DNA from: Amoebidium appalachense
Lineage: Eukaryota > Ichthyosporea
Direction: 5' to 3'
Assembly: GCA_963693365.1 (NCBI GenBank)
Contig: CAVNZM010000004.1
Coordinates: 10,602,001-10,666,000, forward strand
DNA: 64,000 nt
The translations under genes and the position numbers were made by a program. Each line of letters opens with the position of its first letter. Positions within the stretch are counted from its first letter, which is position 1. Shown here one piece after another: positions 14,301 to 40,961 of the stretch. A model generated the notes under the pieces. The model saw only the letters and a list, made by a program, of their open reading frames with translations, was not told the origin of the DNA and did no database searches.

Positions 14301-15166
14301 TATAAGTGCTCATGATGGGCCAGGCACACGGGCCGTTAAGGTGGAAATGGAGCGATTCACGGAGTACATATTTTGATTTTCAGTATGTGGGTATGCATAC
14401 GATATGTGGATTTTTCATGTTTCAAATTAGCAGCGGTTTTATTGGGGCAGCTCATATCGAGTCGGCACCAATCACCAGTGCGTTGTTTTCTTGATCCGTT
14501 GCATTCATGCTGTGAATAATTGATTGCTAATAAAAACATAAGCATCATACGCATAGCCATACTCATGTCAGTCTCATAATTAGACAGACCACGTATGTAC
14601 ATTTACGCATATTCAAGAGATCCCCTAAGATTCTTACTGTTAGTTAGATTCAACAGCACCCTATGGTGTATTAGCCTGAACAAAAAAAAAAAGAAGAAGA
14701 AGACACAAATGCCGGGGAATGAACAGAAAAAACTTGAAAGAAAAGAAATCTATGTAATCGGTCAGGCACAAACACACACACAGTGGTTAGCGCCACAACT
14801 ATGGGGAAATATATCCCCCAAGAGCACGTGTCGCCACTCTGACATAACTTATTATCGATGGGAGGAAAGGCGAAATGAACTCTGAACAAGGAAACAATTC
14901 ATGCAGAAACAAGGATGCAAAGTTGTTAGTAGATGCAATACCATGTGTATGTATTGACTCGGATTCGGGTGCAAAAATGGGGTGGTATAAGTGGTATTAG
15001 TTAAAGAAACCAAAACCCCGAGAAGCCAAAACACACAACTACTACTATTAAATTAACCAAGGACATAATCCAAACACCTAACACACTGCTAATCCTAATA
15101 TTAGGCCTCAAGTCTCTCAGGTGATAACATTCCACACAAAACCTTGCACCAATGATCTTCCTCCAT
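11218..15166. other. Intergenic region, no confident gene
   Basis: Starts with C and G runs (to 11337), then unusually repeat-poor DNA to about 14040, then short C, G and CA runs. Apart from the weak ORF pair at 12443-12822 I recognise nothing coding. The segment up to 15166 should include the 3' UTR of the homeobox gene. Confidence 0.4.
12443..12822 (+). CDS. Hypothetical ORF pair, possible frameshifted or spliced small gene
   Basis: Not recognised. ORF one (12443-12673, 76 aa) starts with a hydrophobic signal-peptide-like stretch (YALGLFVFWCILIATEAPSA) followed by basic residues. ORF two (12673-12822, 49 aa) overlaps it at TGATG in another frame and looks non-repetitive (REFAVTSKKMNRYLVQGAET). 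A possible donor CAG|GTGCAT lies at about 12555. The opposite strand is also open for 174 codons (12460-12984), so coding status is uncertain. Confidence 0.2.
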
Positions 15167-17014
15167 TCATTCATCCATTGGTGGTGGTGGTGGTCTCGGT
15201 GATGACGCGGGTTTTCCTTGCGCCATCGGAGACCTTGTCATTTTTTGATGTTCCGCCCACCCACCCCCGCCACCGCCGCCACTACCACTACCGCCGCTAC
15301 CCATTCGCGCCCCTTCAGGCATGGCGTAGGGTCCTCCCATATGTGGTAATTGTTGGGACGACATCATTGGACTTTCGGCCTGCTGGCTGCCTTCGTGTGC
15401 CTGCCACTTTGCCGCCGACCGTGTCTGTCCCTGGTGGTCCTCTCTATCTCCCCCGTGCTGGCTTGATGGTGTCTTGGGTACCGACAGCCCGCCTGCCTGT
15501 GAATGTGGTGGGGGTTGTAGCGCCGTGGATGCAATGTGTGGTGACGGATAGATGCCCGTGTTGACGTACGATTGCACGTTGCGCACGTACGTGAGTGTGG
15601 CGTGCAGTATGTCCACATTGTTCATGTCGACCTTTGCTCCGGGCACGATACGTGCAAGCTGGTCGAACGTTCTTTGCATCTGGTGGATGCAAGGGCAACA
15701 TTGGTGTGGGGTTCGATGTGCCCCCCCTGCCTGCGAAGCCCCCCTGTGTTCGTCTCGCGCCATTGAATAAGGCATGCTCGTGCGCCGTGACATCTCGGAG
15801 CTTTTTGAAAGTTCCCCCGCCATGGGCCCCCCTCCAGGCAAGAGGCTCTGTGGGGGTCCGTAGTATGAGGGTGGGTCGGTCATATAACTGCCCATGCGTG
15901 GGGGCGGTTGTGGTGGGTAGCCGCCAGCCCCCGGTAGGACGGGGAAGGGGTAGCCTGGCCCGCTTGCTGCAAACATTTCGCGAGTGAACTCTGTTGCGCC
16001 GCTTTTCATCGCTGCCTGTGGGGGAAAAGACATAACGGAAATGTCAGGAAATGCAGGGTTTTTTTTGTGTCTGAAGAAAGGTAGGCACAAGCATGTCGTG
16101 CACGTGCAGAAATGTGGCAGGTTTACACCACATGCAAAAAGCAAAATAAAAAGAAAGAGAAGCGAAATTTTCGAGGGGGGGTTTTGTTTTTTTGGTTTTT
16201 CTTCCTTGTGAGGGGAAGAGGGAAGCCCCGATAAATAGCTAAGCACAAGAAACAATATTAACAATGACTTTCTTGACAGCAAAAAGCAAACCCTTTGACA
16301 CCTAAAGTTTCAGAACCGAAAGAGCAAACCTGGTGAATGGTTGCGGCAAAATCAACGGATCATTAGGGAAAGAACATGCCGACCAAAACAAAGACGCTTT
16401 GTAGGCTGCAACTTGTGCTATTTATGCGCGAGAAGCTGCAGAAATCAAGAGAAGGAACACGGTAAAGAAAGCGAGCTCAGAGTAGCTTTCACAAATCCCC
16501 GAGCACATTAATGCGGCGGTGCATGCACAAGTATATTGCATGAGCGTTTCCAAAGCTCAAACACAGCTCTTTTGAAAAAGGAAGCTTGCGAAAGATGGGG
16601 AAGAAAGGAAGAGAGAAAGAGGGGGAAAAAATAAATAAAAATAAAGGAAGAAAGAAAAGCGCTGACCTTGAACATGACCGTCTCCTCCTTCTTCTGCTGC
16701 TCCCTCAACTTCTGTCGTCTGTTTTGGAACCAATAGCGCACAGTTTTTTCGTCAAGCCCCAACCTGTCTGCTAGCGCCTCTCGCATGCGCAATTCGGGGA
16801 TATGGTTCTGTTGAAACGCCTTTTCAAGCTCGTGCAGTTGCTTGTGCGTAAACGATGTTCTTTTTCTTTTCTTTCCAGAAACACGGTCAGGTTTCTCGAC
16901 GTGAATTTGCAGACCACCACCACTCTGTGTTTCTTCTTCCTCTTCTTCCATGTACATATCTCGCTCTCCCTCAGATTCAGAGCCCGAAGGATAGTGGCTA
17001 GGTCCCATCATCAT
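15167..17014 (-). CDS. Homeodomain protein with C-terminal HLH-like segment, 2 exons
   Basis: Exon 1 is 17014-16667 and exon 2 is 16015-15167. Donor AAG|GTCAGC and acceptor TTTTCCCCCACAG|GCA are both phase 0; the product is 398 aa. The start is the first of three Met codons. Seen: an acidic stretch (about residues 14-28), then a 60-residue non-TALE homeodomain at 48-107 with the core residues Arg5, Phe8, Leu16, Phe20, Trp48, Phe49, Gln50, Asn51 and Arg53 (YWFQNRRQK); position 47 is Tyr, where Ile or Val is usual. Residues 117-215 are Pro/Gly/Tyr-rich. Residues about 226-268 read like a helix-loop-helix (FDQLARIVPGAK, then DILHATLTYVRNVQ) preceded by a Cys cluster (CCPC) instead of a basic region. 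The tail is Gly/Pro/Ser-rich. Expected role: sequence-specific DNA-binding transcription factor in the nucleus. Homeodomain identity is firm; class is not assignable. Confidence 0.92.
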
Positions 17015-18790
17015 CTCATCGACTCTGATGAAAACGCGGACACAAAGCGAAAAATTCGCTTCGTGTGGTGTGTCCGCTGCGTTCTAGAGCAAAGGGTAAC
17101 AGGCAGTGTGGCAAAGGGGAAATGTGTGTGTTTGTGTTAGGGCCCTAAGCTGCCCTTCACTCATGCATGCACGCGTGTATGCATCCCTCCTTTCTTCACT
17201 CAATTACACATAATTAATTACTGCCTTTCTTTTGTTATGTTTTTGACCGTTGTAACCGGCGTTTTCGAAAGGGAAAATGACGGTCCGCACTATCCCAGAG
17301 AAAGAAACTGTGTGTTAATTTGTTGCAATTAGTTGGGCTTTAGGCTGCCGCACCAATCGTCCGCATTGACGCTGGAATAGGGCTGCCGCTAATTGAAGTG
17401 TGTGACTTTTGACCAATATAAGGAGGCTTCTGCTTGGACTAGGGAGGCCCAAAATCGTGCCAAATGGCATCATACCCTTCATCTTTAAGGATTTGACTAT
17501 AATAAAACAAGTATGAATTTGAGAAACAAGAAAAAAGAGCTGTTTTGCCTACCCTCAGTTATAATGTTGGAGTGTATTTGATAATGTTTTCCCAAATTTG
17601 TTAAATTAATGACAGTTCCCATCCGTAATGAGAGAGACGCTGCTTTAGCGGTTAGCCTGGAAAATTAGATTAGAGCCAATAAAATAAGGCTCACATAATC
17701 TTTTTGCTTAATTAACCAATCAAATAAAGTCGATAACTGCTCTCCCAGGAATCACAACGTAGACCCTCCTCGATGGTCGTCAAAATCCTCTCCTTACAAT
17801 GCTCTGAGACCCTTGTAAAGCTGCTTATAGCGCAAAGATACTATATATGTTCGTCTTTGTCATTTTTGAGGGTCTATAGTGTGTTTCCAAGCATATTTTG
17901 ATGATGACAAATGCCGGTGTCATAATTATGCTTGTAGCTCAATGCCGGCCGGCTCCTCCCGATGGTATCAGCTGATTGGCTAACCGTTTTTTTTGTGCGG
18001 GCTACATTTTACCGCTTCTGAATGACGGCAGATCCTGTCACGTTATTTTTTACGTTACTTTGGCGCTATTGGTTAGAAGTTGGGAGCCACATCCACTGAT
18101 CAGATCTAAATGATACACAACCAATCAACATCTTCTTTTGGTTTTATCAAAAGAATAGATTCAGCTCACCCAATCACCTCTGTGAAATACCGCCCAAAAG
18201 TCGTGGGAATAGCTCCCAAAGAAAAAGGTTTAGATTGGAGTAACGTGGCCGGGAGGTCACAGTAAAAGCACCTGGCGTGCCTATTGCACCGATATCACGA
18301 GGACCGTGTGCGAGGGGCCATTTGTCACCCATGGCCGTTGAACAATTTTGGCGCTCCTCGTGACACCTAAAATATAGAAAAGGAATATTATATTGGAACA
18401 CAAAGAATCCATAAAAACATATGTAATATTATTTTCTTTTTCTCCCAAAGATTGCCTACCAACTCTAGCCATTCAACCGGTTCAAAGTTCTTCACGTGCG
18501 AGGCCTAAAAGGTGCCGTGTACATGTGACCCGGCATGGTGAGCCATTGTAGATTCGTTTATGGTGTTCATTATTTAGGGTAAATAATGGGTTGCTGTAAT
18601 TAAGGTGCCTTAACGAGGTGCCGGCCAGCTTCAACGGTTAACTTTGCTAACTCAAGCTTTGCACAATTAATTTGGAAGCGGCCGGCCGACCGGGTGCAGA
18701 TCTATATAGACAGGTTGGCAGCCGCTGAGAATGCCACACTGTCGATTTTGCAGCATGCATGTGACACATGCGCGTACTATGTCGTTAATT
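17015..18790. promoter_or_regulatory. Repeat-poor 5' flank of the homeobox gene, CCAAT-rich
   Basis: About 1.8 kb with little simple sequence, which is exceptional here. It holds many CCAAT/ATTGG pentamers (for example 17674, 17715, 17974, 18067, 18120, 18170). Because the homeobox gene is transcribed away from this segment, it is the natural place for its promoter. This is inference; no core element was identified. Confidence 0.35.
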
Positions 18791-18805
18791 GATGCGCTTT
18801 TATTT

Positions 18806-19054
18806 TGACATACACGCACACACACAAACACACACACACACACACACACCACACAGACACACACACACACACGCACGCACACACACACACACACGCACAC
18901 ACGTCGCGTGACACACGCACACACGCACACACGCACACACGCACACAGGCACACACGCACACACACACAGACACACACACATACAGGCACACACACACAC
19001 GCACACGCACACACACACACACACACACAGTGATACAGGCACACACACACACGT

Positions 19055-19093
<39 letters not shown>

Positions 19094-19162
19094 CATACAT
19101 ACACACACACGTGGCAGACACACACGTCACACACGCACGCACGCACACACGCACGCACGCAC

Positions 19163-19199
<37 letters not shown>
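18806..19199. repeat. CA-rich compound microsatellite
   Basis: About 390 bp of CA repeats with CG, AT and CAGG interruptions. A second (CA)n block lies at 19460-19569. Overlapping Thr-His and Cys-Val frames are repeat artefacts. Confidence 0.95.
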
Positions 19200-19200
<1 letters not shown>

Positions 19201-19503
19201 CGCGTGCACACGAACACCATAAGAATTTTATTACCGATAAACACAAGCAAAACCCATGCAGTCTTCACCCGAAAAGACGGCGGTAAGGAATATTACACAT
19301 CTTCATAACCGTGAAGCATGTGTTTTGCACATTCGCCGCTAAATTTGGGCCCTTCCGTATTCGTGTCCATCGATTGTATGATACAGTCGAACACAAACAC
19401 ATACACAAGTGTACACACACACACACAGCCACGTACACGTACACTGCGACGTGCACGCACGCACACACACACACACACACACATACACACACACAAACAC
19501 ACA

Positions 19504-19569
<66 letters not shown>

Positions 19570-19572
<3 letters not shown>

Positions 19573-20669
19573 GTGAATTTAACACACATCATTGCAAACA
19601 CAAACAACCCATCCAGCGGCACCGTGATTACACACTGCATCACACGGAGACATACAATACAAGGCCATAACGACCGAAACATGTTACAGCGATGTAGGTT
19701 GAGGGTGTGTATGTGCTTGTAATATTGAATTAAAGAATCAAAGTTTTGACCCAGGGTTAAAATAAGCGGCGATATATTACGAACCCCTGTCATTGTATTT
19801 TGCTCAAACTGCTCCACCCAATCAATCAATCGGCCTTATTAAACTAATTGATCAAACTCCGCTGGCCATTGGTTTGTGTTCGGATATATGGTAACTCATG
19901 TGTGCCCAGAGTATTGTGGACCAGAGACTTAGAAAGCTCACACCAAACACCTGTGCACGTGAGAGTATTATTGGATGCGAGTGTGTATATGGCCAAATCC
20001 CCTCCCCCTCGCCCCCCTCCCCCTCCCCCCCCCCCCCCCCCTCCCCCCCCCCCCTCCCCCTCCCTCCCCCTGCTCCTTCCTAAGAGAGACTCACCGAAGG
20101 GGTGGGGTGAGAGGGGGGAGGGGGGAGGAGCCTAAATGGGGCAGGGGGAGGGGGAGGAGGGGGAGGGAGGGTTACTCAGCCCACACTACGTCCTGATACC
20201 CCGCTCCGGGGAGGGGGAAGGGGGGGGGGGGGGGGGGGGGGGGGCAGTCAACACCCCCCCGCTCCCCCCCCCCCCCCATAGTGTTGATTGCCCCCCCAGC
20301 AGCCTCCCCTCCCCCCCCCCCCCCAAACATTCACACACACCGTGACGCATTCTAACCCTCCCTCCACCCCCCCCTCCACCCCCCCCCCCCACCCCTCCAC
20401 CCCCCCCCCCCCCCCCTCCCCTCCCCCCCCCCCCCCCCCCCCCCCCACACACACACACCACATACACACATGTGCGCACAGAACCTCAAAGAAAGACCTA
20501 AAAATGGACGAAGAGGGAAAAAGAAAAAGAACCCCTCAAAAAAGCAATGTGTATTATTCAAGTGTGCTTTACCATTGAACTTGAAACTCGTCTTCTGTTG
20601 TTCGGCCTGACTCTGAACTTAGTAAAAAGAAGCACATTATACCCTCCCCCCCCCCCCACCTCCCCCCCC

Positions 20670-20720
<51 letters not shown>

Positions 20721-21183
20721 CACACACGTCACACACACACACACACACACAGACACACGTGCGTACATCACACGAATACAATCATGCGCCCCTGCATACA
20801 CTCTTCCTCCCGATGCATTACCTCACTGTGTTACATAGCTTACGGTATGCCCGATACTCGAAAGTAGTGCATATTTTGCTCACACATCGTATACGCGGAT
20901 TTCGCCCCTCATTACTAGTCATAACTTAGTACCTAGTATACATAAATAGACCGTGTAAATCAAATTTAATACTGGAAATCCGATTTGGTCTTCCTGATGT
21001 TCTGTCGTTGTACACGGAATGCAAATGTGAACCGGATATTTTACTATGATGCCTGATCACACATCGGCAAGCACCGTGCCACGTATTAGATCTCTATTTC
21101 CACATTTTCTGAGCTGACCCCTGTACATATTAAGGCTCCTCTGCTGAAGTTCAATGATCATCAACAACGGTTCAATGATCATC

Positions 21184-21232
<49 letters not shown>

Positions 21233-22150
21233 CAGCGTCTCATGTGCCCTTGGCCCGGGGACCTTTTGCACCGAAAGACTTTCAGGCTAGTTGTAAATAA
21301 CCGTGTTATTGGTGGGGTTGACCAGCTGTCCGTTGGTTTTCATGTTAAGCACAGGACGTGGATGCTTGTAAGGCTAGGGAATCATGAATCTGACATGATC
21401 ACTGTGTCCTAGATGTCCAGACTGAGTCTTTAGCATGTTAATGATTCAACAATGAAAGGAGCGGAATTTAGGTCACCCTAGCGTTGAGTTCATGGGGGAA
21501 TGGGAAAAACGGGGGGAGGGGGGGAGGGGGGCGGGGAGGGGCGGAGGGGATATAATTGTTGGGTTATAAAAGAAAACGGGGGGGGGGGGGGGAGGGGGGG
21601 GGGGGGGGGGGCAGAGGGAGAGGGAGGAGGAGGGGAGGGTGGGGGGGAGAGAGGGGGGGGGGGGGGGGGGGGGGGAGAGAGCGGCTACCAAAGAAACAAC
21701 ATCTGGGAAGTCACAAAAGATTAGTCAACGACATGTTTATCATCCACCGTAAGGGAATTTTCATGTCTTGTACCTAAACGCGTCAGATGTGTGGCCTTGG
21801 TCTCAAGTTGCAAGTTCGGAGAGATGACTCGAGCTCAGCTGCGGGCTGGTGCAAAAATTTTTCGGAACAAAAGTTCCCATTACCCCTCCCCCCCCCCCCC
21901 CCCCCCCCCCCTCTCCCTTTCCCGCCACTCCCGTCCCCCCCCCTCCCCCCCCCCCCCCCTCGCCCCTCTGCCTCTCTCCCCCTCTCCCCCCCGGCCACCT
22001 GCTCTCACTCATAGTATACCCCAGTCCCCTCCCTAGGCCTCTTCGGCTCCCCCCCTTTCTCCCCCAGGGATCCCGCCTTAACAATCTCATGACACCCTCG
22101 CATGCAGGCCACGGGGGAGGAGTTTCGGATGTGTGTGTGTGTGCTAGAGT

Positions 22151-22192
<42 letters not shown>

Positions 22193-22246
22193 ACAGTTCG
22201 TGCACGGTGCTGTGTGACACTGTGGTTGTGTGTGTGTGGGTGGATG

Positions 22247-22309
<63 letters not shown>

Positions 22310-23119
22310 GGTGTTGCCACCATGCATGCACCTAGCACTGCATGACAGAGAGCCCACCTACAGTAGATACTGCCCTTGCATATTTCAATGGCATAGGCAT
22401 CTCTGATCATCTCACATGACGTGCACAAGAGTAGGTGAGACAATCTCGATAATAATGGTACATGTGTACATGTATATGCGAAGCGGTATTTACCTATTAG
22501 TAAGGCTTGTAACCGCAAAACAAATAACGGAGTCCGGCGGTGCGCATGCACGAGTTTGAGCCACAATGTACGTGTGGATGGCGTGTGGACCTTTGCAAAC
22601 ACTCTGCATATATAGGTGATTTCCGAGCACAGCACAACATACATGTTTATTAAAGATATACTGACACCGTAATCTTTGTCTCATTTCGCAAGTTGACCAG
22701 AGGCAAATTCCCCCCATTCTCTCGTTTTGAGGGCAGTTTTATTTTACCACACAAACTCTTCACATGCGACATGTCTATCTCGTCAACCGAGCCACACAGA
22801 AGACAGCGTGAATATTCAACTTCAGGGGGCAGTGCGTTAAAGAAGTTTCCCTGAAACCAAAACCTGAGTATTTATCAAAAAGCAACTGGTCGCAAATGTA
22901 AAATCCGAAAGACAAATCGCTAGATTATGCAAATAGCATCCAATCTTTGCCCCACCAAAAGCATGTCATATTCTAATAAGAACCTGCGTCAGACTCAATA
23001 GCTATTAGCTCACTAGCTGGCAGCAGATTTCAAGAGCATTCGCAGAAAAAGCCGATACACAGACAGGATAAAAGAAAACATATCCCATATCAACCAGGCT
23101 ACAAGTCCCTAGTGCACCT
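19570..23119. other. Intergenic region with many C/G and CA/TG tracts, no gene seen
   Basis: Holds C/G-rich tracts at 20005-20450, a CA block at 20672-20750, a pure C run at 21186-21231, G-rich sequence at 21510-21675, C-rich at 21886-21995 and TG blocks at 22150-22310. The last 450 bp should contain the PPP1R21-like 3' UTR; TTTATT at about 22735 is an AATAAA on the minus strand. No exon was recognised. Confidence 0.5.
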
Positions 23120-32017
<8,898 letters not shown>

Positions 32018-33894
32018 GGTGTCTCCGTCAAAACTTGAAACAGAAACAGACAAAATAGGATGATATTTCTCAGGGAAAGCTAGAGCTATGTTGAAGGAAT
32101 CATTCTCGAGAATATTCGAGTTGCTACAAAAACCTTCTCGGAGCGGGGCTAACGAAAATGCCAGCCTGAATTTCAGCCCGTTTATCTACAAACGGTATGG
32201 ATATACCTTTGTATTGTTCGGTTTGGGCAACACAGGGAAATGTGGCTAGTGTGTAAATGTATCCACAGGATGAAATTTGAACGAGGCGGATTCCTCTATA
32301 GATAGCAGAATATCTAAAACACCATAATAGGTGTATATCTCTTTTGAATGTGGCTTGATGTGAAGATGCAGACTGTCTCCCTGTGCCCCGATCTGTAGGG
32401 ACCCATACCCTCTGGTCAGTTTACACGGTTTATTCCCAATCACCTCACCCTTTTCTTACCCCACTCATGTAAAAGAAATGGACTGAGTGTGTGTAGGATA
32501 AGATAAGGCACGGGGTCCCACAGGGGGGGAGGGGGGGGGGGGGGAAGGTTATTAATCCCCCCCCCCCCCCCCCAAAGAAAAAAAAACAAAAAAAAAACGT
32601 GCAAAGATATGTGTGTTCTCACAATCACACGTGTTTTTAAATAATGAGGATACCCCCTCCCCATCCCCTCCTACCCCTCCCACTCCTCCCTTTCCCCCCA
32701 AAATCTGACAGTGTACCAAGAGAAGTGTGTCCTCGCAATCACACAGATATACTCTGGCAACTAGCCTAACCGACACAACCATTACCACACCACGACCTTG
32801 CTAAACTAACTTCTCAAATACTTCGCTTAAGCCCCCCCCCCCCCCGCCCCCCCCCAATCCCCCTCTCCCCTTCCCATATAGCTACTCTCTGAGGTTTGCT
32901 CTCGCCTATTCATGCACACGATTAAAAGCAGCTAGATAACCACAAGCAGCGCTATTCACGGCAACATTGTCCCCCTCCCCCCCCCCCCCCCCCCCCCTCC
33001 CCCCCCCCCCAAAACAAACCAAACATACACCACACACACACACAAACGCAAAAAATAAAACACGCCCCGACAGTACTCACACGCATCTTGCACATGCGTG
33101 ACTAAAATACCTAAAAGAACATGCGCAAGATTGGAATAACCATGGGGAAAGACCAACACGCACATGAACGGCACGCCTGTGTGTATAGTTGTGGGTGTAT
33201 GTGTGGGGGTGAGGAAGTGGGGGAGGCGCGCGGGGGGGGGGGGGGGAGGGGGGGGGAGAGGGGGAACGGGGGGGACGGGAAGGGGTAGAGTTTGCAAGCA
33301 ACATGAGCAAGATGTAGGGGGAGTTAGGCGGGCAAATGGGACGAGAGAAAAGGGCAAGAAGGATGGTGGGGCCCGAGGCATATAGTGTGAGTATTACAGA
33401 GAACGGGAAGAATGGAGACTAGGAAAATGGGCCAGAGAAAAACAAACCGGTAAAAAAAAAGGGGTTGGGAGGTAAGCTGCAGCTGGCAACAGCTGTGGAA
33501 CCCGGAAAACCACAGGACGAGACAAGGGAAAACGCAAGATGGGCAACATGGCGGGGGCAAAGATGGGGAGAGATACCGATAGATGGAGAAAGGGGGAGGC
33601 GGGAGAGCGAGAGCGAACGAGAAGGGGGGAAAAAAGGGATAGAGATAGATGGGGGGGGGGGGGGGGGGAGAGCGAGAGAGAGAGAGAGAGAGTGAGAGAG
33701 AGAGGGGGGGGGGGGGGGGGGGGGGAGAGAGAGAGAGGCGAAAGGGGGGGGCGGGGGAGGGGAAGGGAGAGGGAGAGAGAGAAAGGTTCGGGGTACGGGG
33801 CTAAAGGCAAGACAATCTAATGCCACGGAAAATAATCAGTGAAAAGGAGACCTTTCGAAATGTATGTCCCTTTCTCGCCCCCTCCCTCCCCTTC

Positions 33895-33935
<41 letters not shown>

Positions 33936-34600
33936 CCTTCCCACCCTTCTCCCCCCAGGCCCCTGTACGCACCTGGAGATACGATAAGTTCCGTTGTTCA
34001 GTTATGTACCTTGTATTAGTCAGCGCGTACGTTTACCCCTGCAAGAAAGCCGTAAGATCCGGCAGGTTCGATTTTGTCCTGTCCGCACAGAGTCTCAATA
34101 CGAGAAGCAAACGTGTGCCTGGCCGTGTACTTTGTGAGCAGGACTTTCAACCACGCCAGCTACCACTGCTTAGCGCAGTGCAGTGTGGCTACCTCGCAAA
34201 ACTAAACCCTGTTTGTGAAGTACAGCTTCTTGAAACATGACCCTGAAATCTGTTATTTGAAGGCCTCCTCTTCTTACAGTAGCCTTTGCCTATCCCTTCC
34301 ACAGTGTTCAAGGCAACGATATTTAGCCAGGGCTCTTGAAATGATGACGTAATCACGAATCAACCTGCTATTTTTAGCAATTTCTACTGCGCCAGTGCGC
34401 GGGCCGGCTTGAACTGCTTTTCGGTTCGAACCTGCTCGAAGAAGGATCGAATCGCACGGTGTGGCCCGCGAAATTGGCCTGCTCCGGGCGCAGGCCGCTG
34501 GCGCGCGCCGCGGCGGCAAAAAGAGAAGGAGGGAAAGGGGAGTGTGTCTGGTGGCAAGGGAGAGGGAGGAGTTTTTCTAAGGCAGACCTAAACACGCTAG
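32018..34600. other. Intergenic region between divergent PPP1R21-like and NDUFB8-like genes
   Basis: The two genes point away from each other, so promoters for both should lie here. A GC-rich stretch with CpG (34390-34520) lies next to the NDUFB8 side. The minus frame at 32443-32246 (65 codons, with IGAQGDSLHLHIKPHSKEIY) is non-repetitive and could be an unrecognised exon, but no partner exons were found. C-runs at 32555, 32830, 32977 and 33898 and GA/G repeats at 33648-33780 fill the rest. Confidence 0.4.
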
Positions 34601-34615
34601 ACCCCTGCAGGCATA

Positions 34616-34618
34616 ATG
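34616..34618 (+). other. Candidate start codon of the NDUFB8-like gene, abutting an intron
   Basis: ATG directly followed by GTACGC (34619 on), a good donor. Splicing to the acceptor at 35158/35159 in phase 0 would put Met in front of ALARVAAARLL. This is an inference; no transcript evidence is available and other upstream starts are possible. Confidence 0.3.
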
Positions 34619-35158
34619 GTACGCAAACAGAGAGGGCGGGGGTGAGAAATGTAGCGGGTTTGTCTTACAAGGGGAGCTGTGTCCTGAGGGTGGAAGAGAA
34701 GGAATGGAGAGGAGCAAGGGAGAGTGCCTTTTAGGGCAACCTAGGAGGGGTTAGTTTTTTGGCGTTGGAGAAAAAAAAAGGTTGATTTGAATTGGCATGC
34801 TTTCGGAACGAGGGCATGGAGAAAGATAGATGTCGAAACTACCTTCTCGAATGCTAAAACGAGCTGAGGGGTCGGGGCATGTCACAGTTCGCTTTTGTGC
34901 TTCAAAGTGCCCCCATGTCGATCGAATCATTTCGTCGTGGATCCCGCTTCATGTTTTTCCCCATATTTTCAACTTCTGAAAGCTGTTTGTTTCGCGTCGT
35001 TCCTACCCATATTATGCAACAGAAAGCTCCTCTTTCTCTTCTTTTCTTCAACCCCTCTGCATCTTGCTGTCCACATACCCGTCTCTTCTTTGCCTCGAGT
35101 AAACAGCGTAAACCCCTTTCCCATCTCAGCCCACTCACGTACGTGCGTGTGTGCACAG

Positions 35159-40321
<5,163 letters not shown>

Positions 40322-40335
40322 GTGCCTGGCTGCCC

Positions 40336-40341
40336 AATAAA
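40336..40341 (+). terminator. Polyadenylation signal AATAAA of the NDUFB8-like gene
   Basis: AATAAA 15 bp downstream of the TAA stop (40319-40321), giving a very short 3' UTR if used. Confidence 0.55.
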
Positions 40342-40930
40342 GATACACATATGTGTGGGTGTGCGGGTGTGCAGGTGTGTGTGCATGCGCCTGTGCGCGC
40401 GTGTGGGTGAAAGTGTACACGTGTGCTTGCGTACGAACGCACGTCGCTTTTTCCTTTTTCGAGTCTTTTTAGTTATCGGTGGTGGTGGTGGGGTGTGTAT
40501 ACATGCATGTTTTGTGGTGGTGGTGGTGGTTGAGGGTTAGGGGTGGGGGGGGGGGGGGGGGGGAGGGGGAGGGTTGGAATCAACTTCGATTGCATGGTAC
40601 TGCAGTTGACATTGCCAACTTGGCGACACCGATATGGCTTCCTCCGTCGACGATGTACGTCTGGACGTACACATGTACAGTCGGCGAATGATACTAAAGG
40701 CCTCGATCGCTGCTCGGATCGCGACCTCGGCCCAACTGTGGATGATTGCTGCAGGTAGCAGGCGCCCGGCCGCGCATGTGCCCGTTCACATGCACATGTA
40801 TACAATGGTTTGCTTGATAACAACCCAGCCACCATATGACTTTCTTTTTCCAGAACACGAGCATGTATACTACGTAGCTGTGCCACTGGGCGTTTGAAAA
40901 TGTCCTGGCCGGTTTTGTCTCCGGAGGCCG

Positions 40931-40961
<31 letters not shown>

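Noticed and set aside
16009-16015. Exon 2 of the homeobox gene as a separate gene starting at its first Met
   Set aside because: The acceptor is strong, the upstream donor is in the same phase, and the combined frame is clean. Kept as one gene, though transcripts should confirm.
34374-34595. tRNA-like GGTTCGAACC motif near 34417 and short ORFs around it
   Set aside because: No cloverleaf can be drawn around the motif; it is a chance palindrome in a GC-rich promoter-like stretch.
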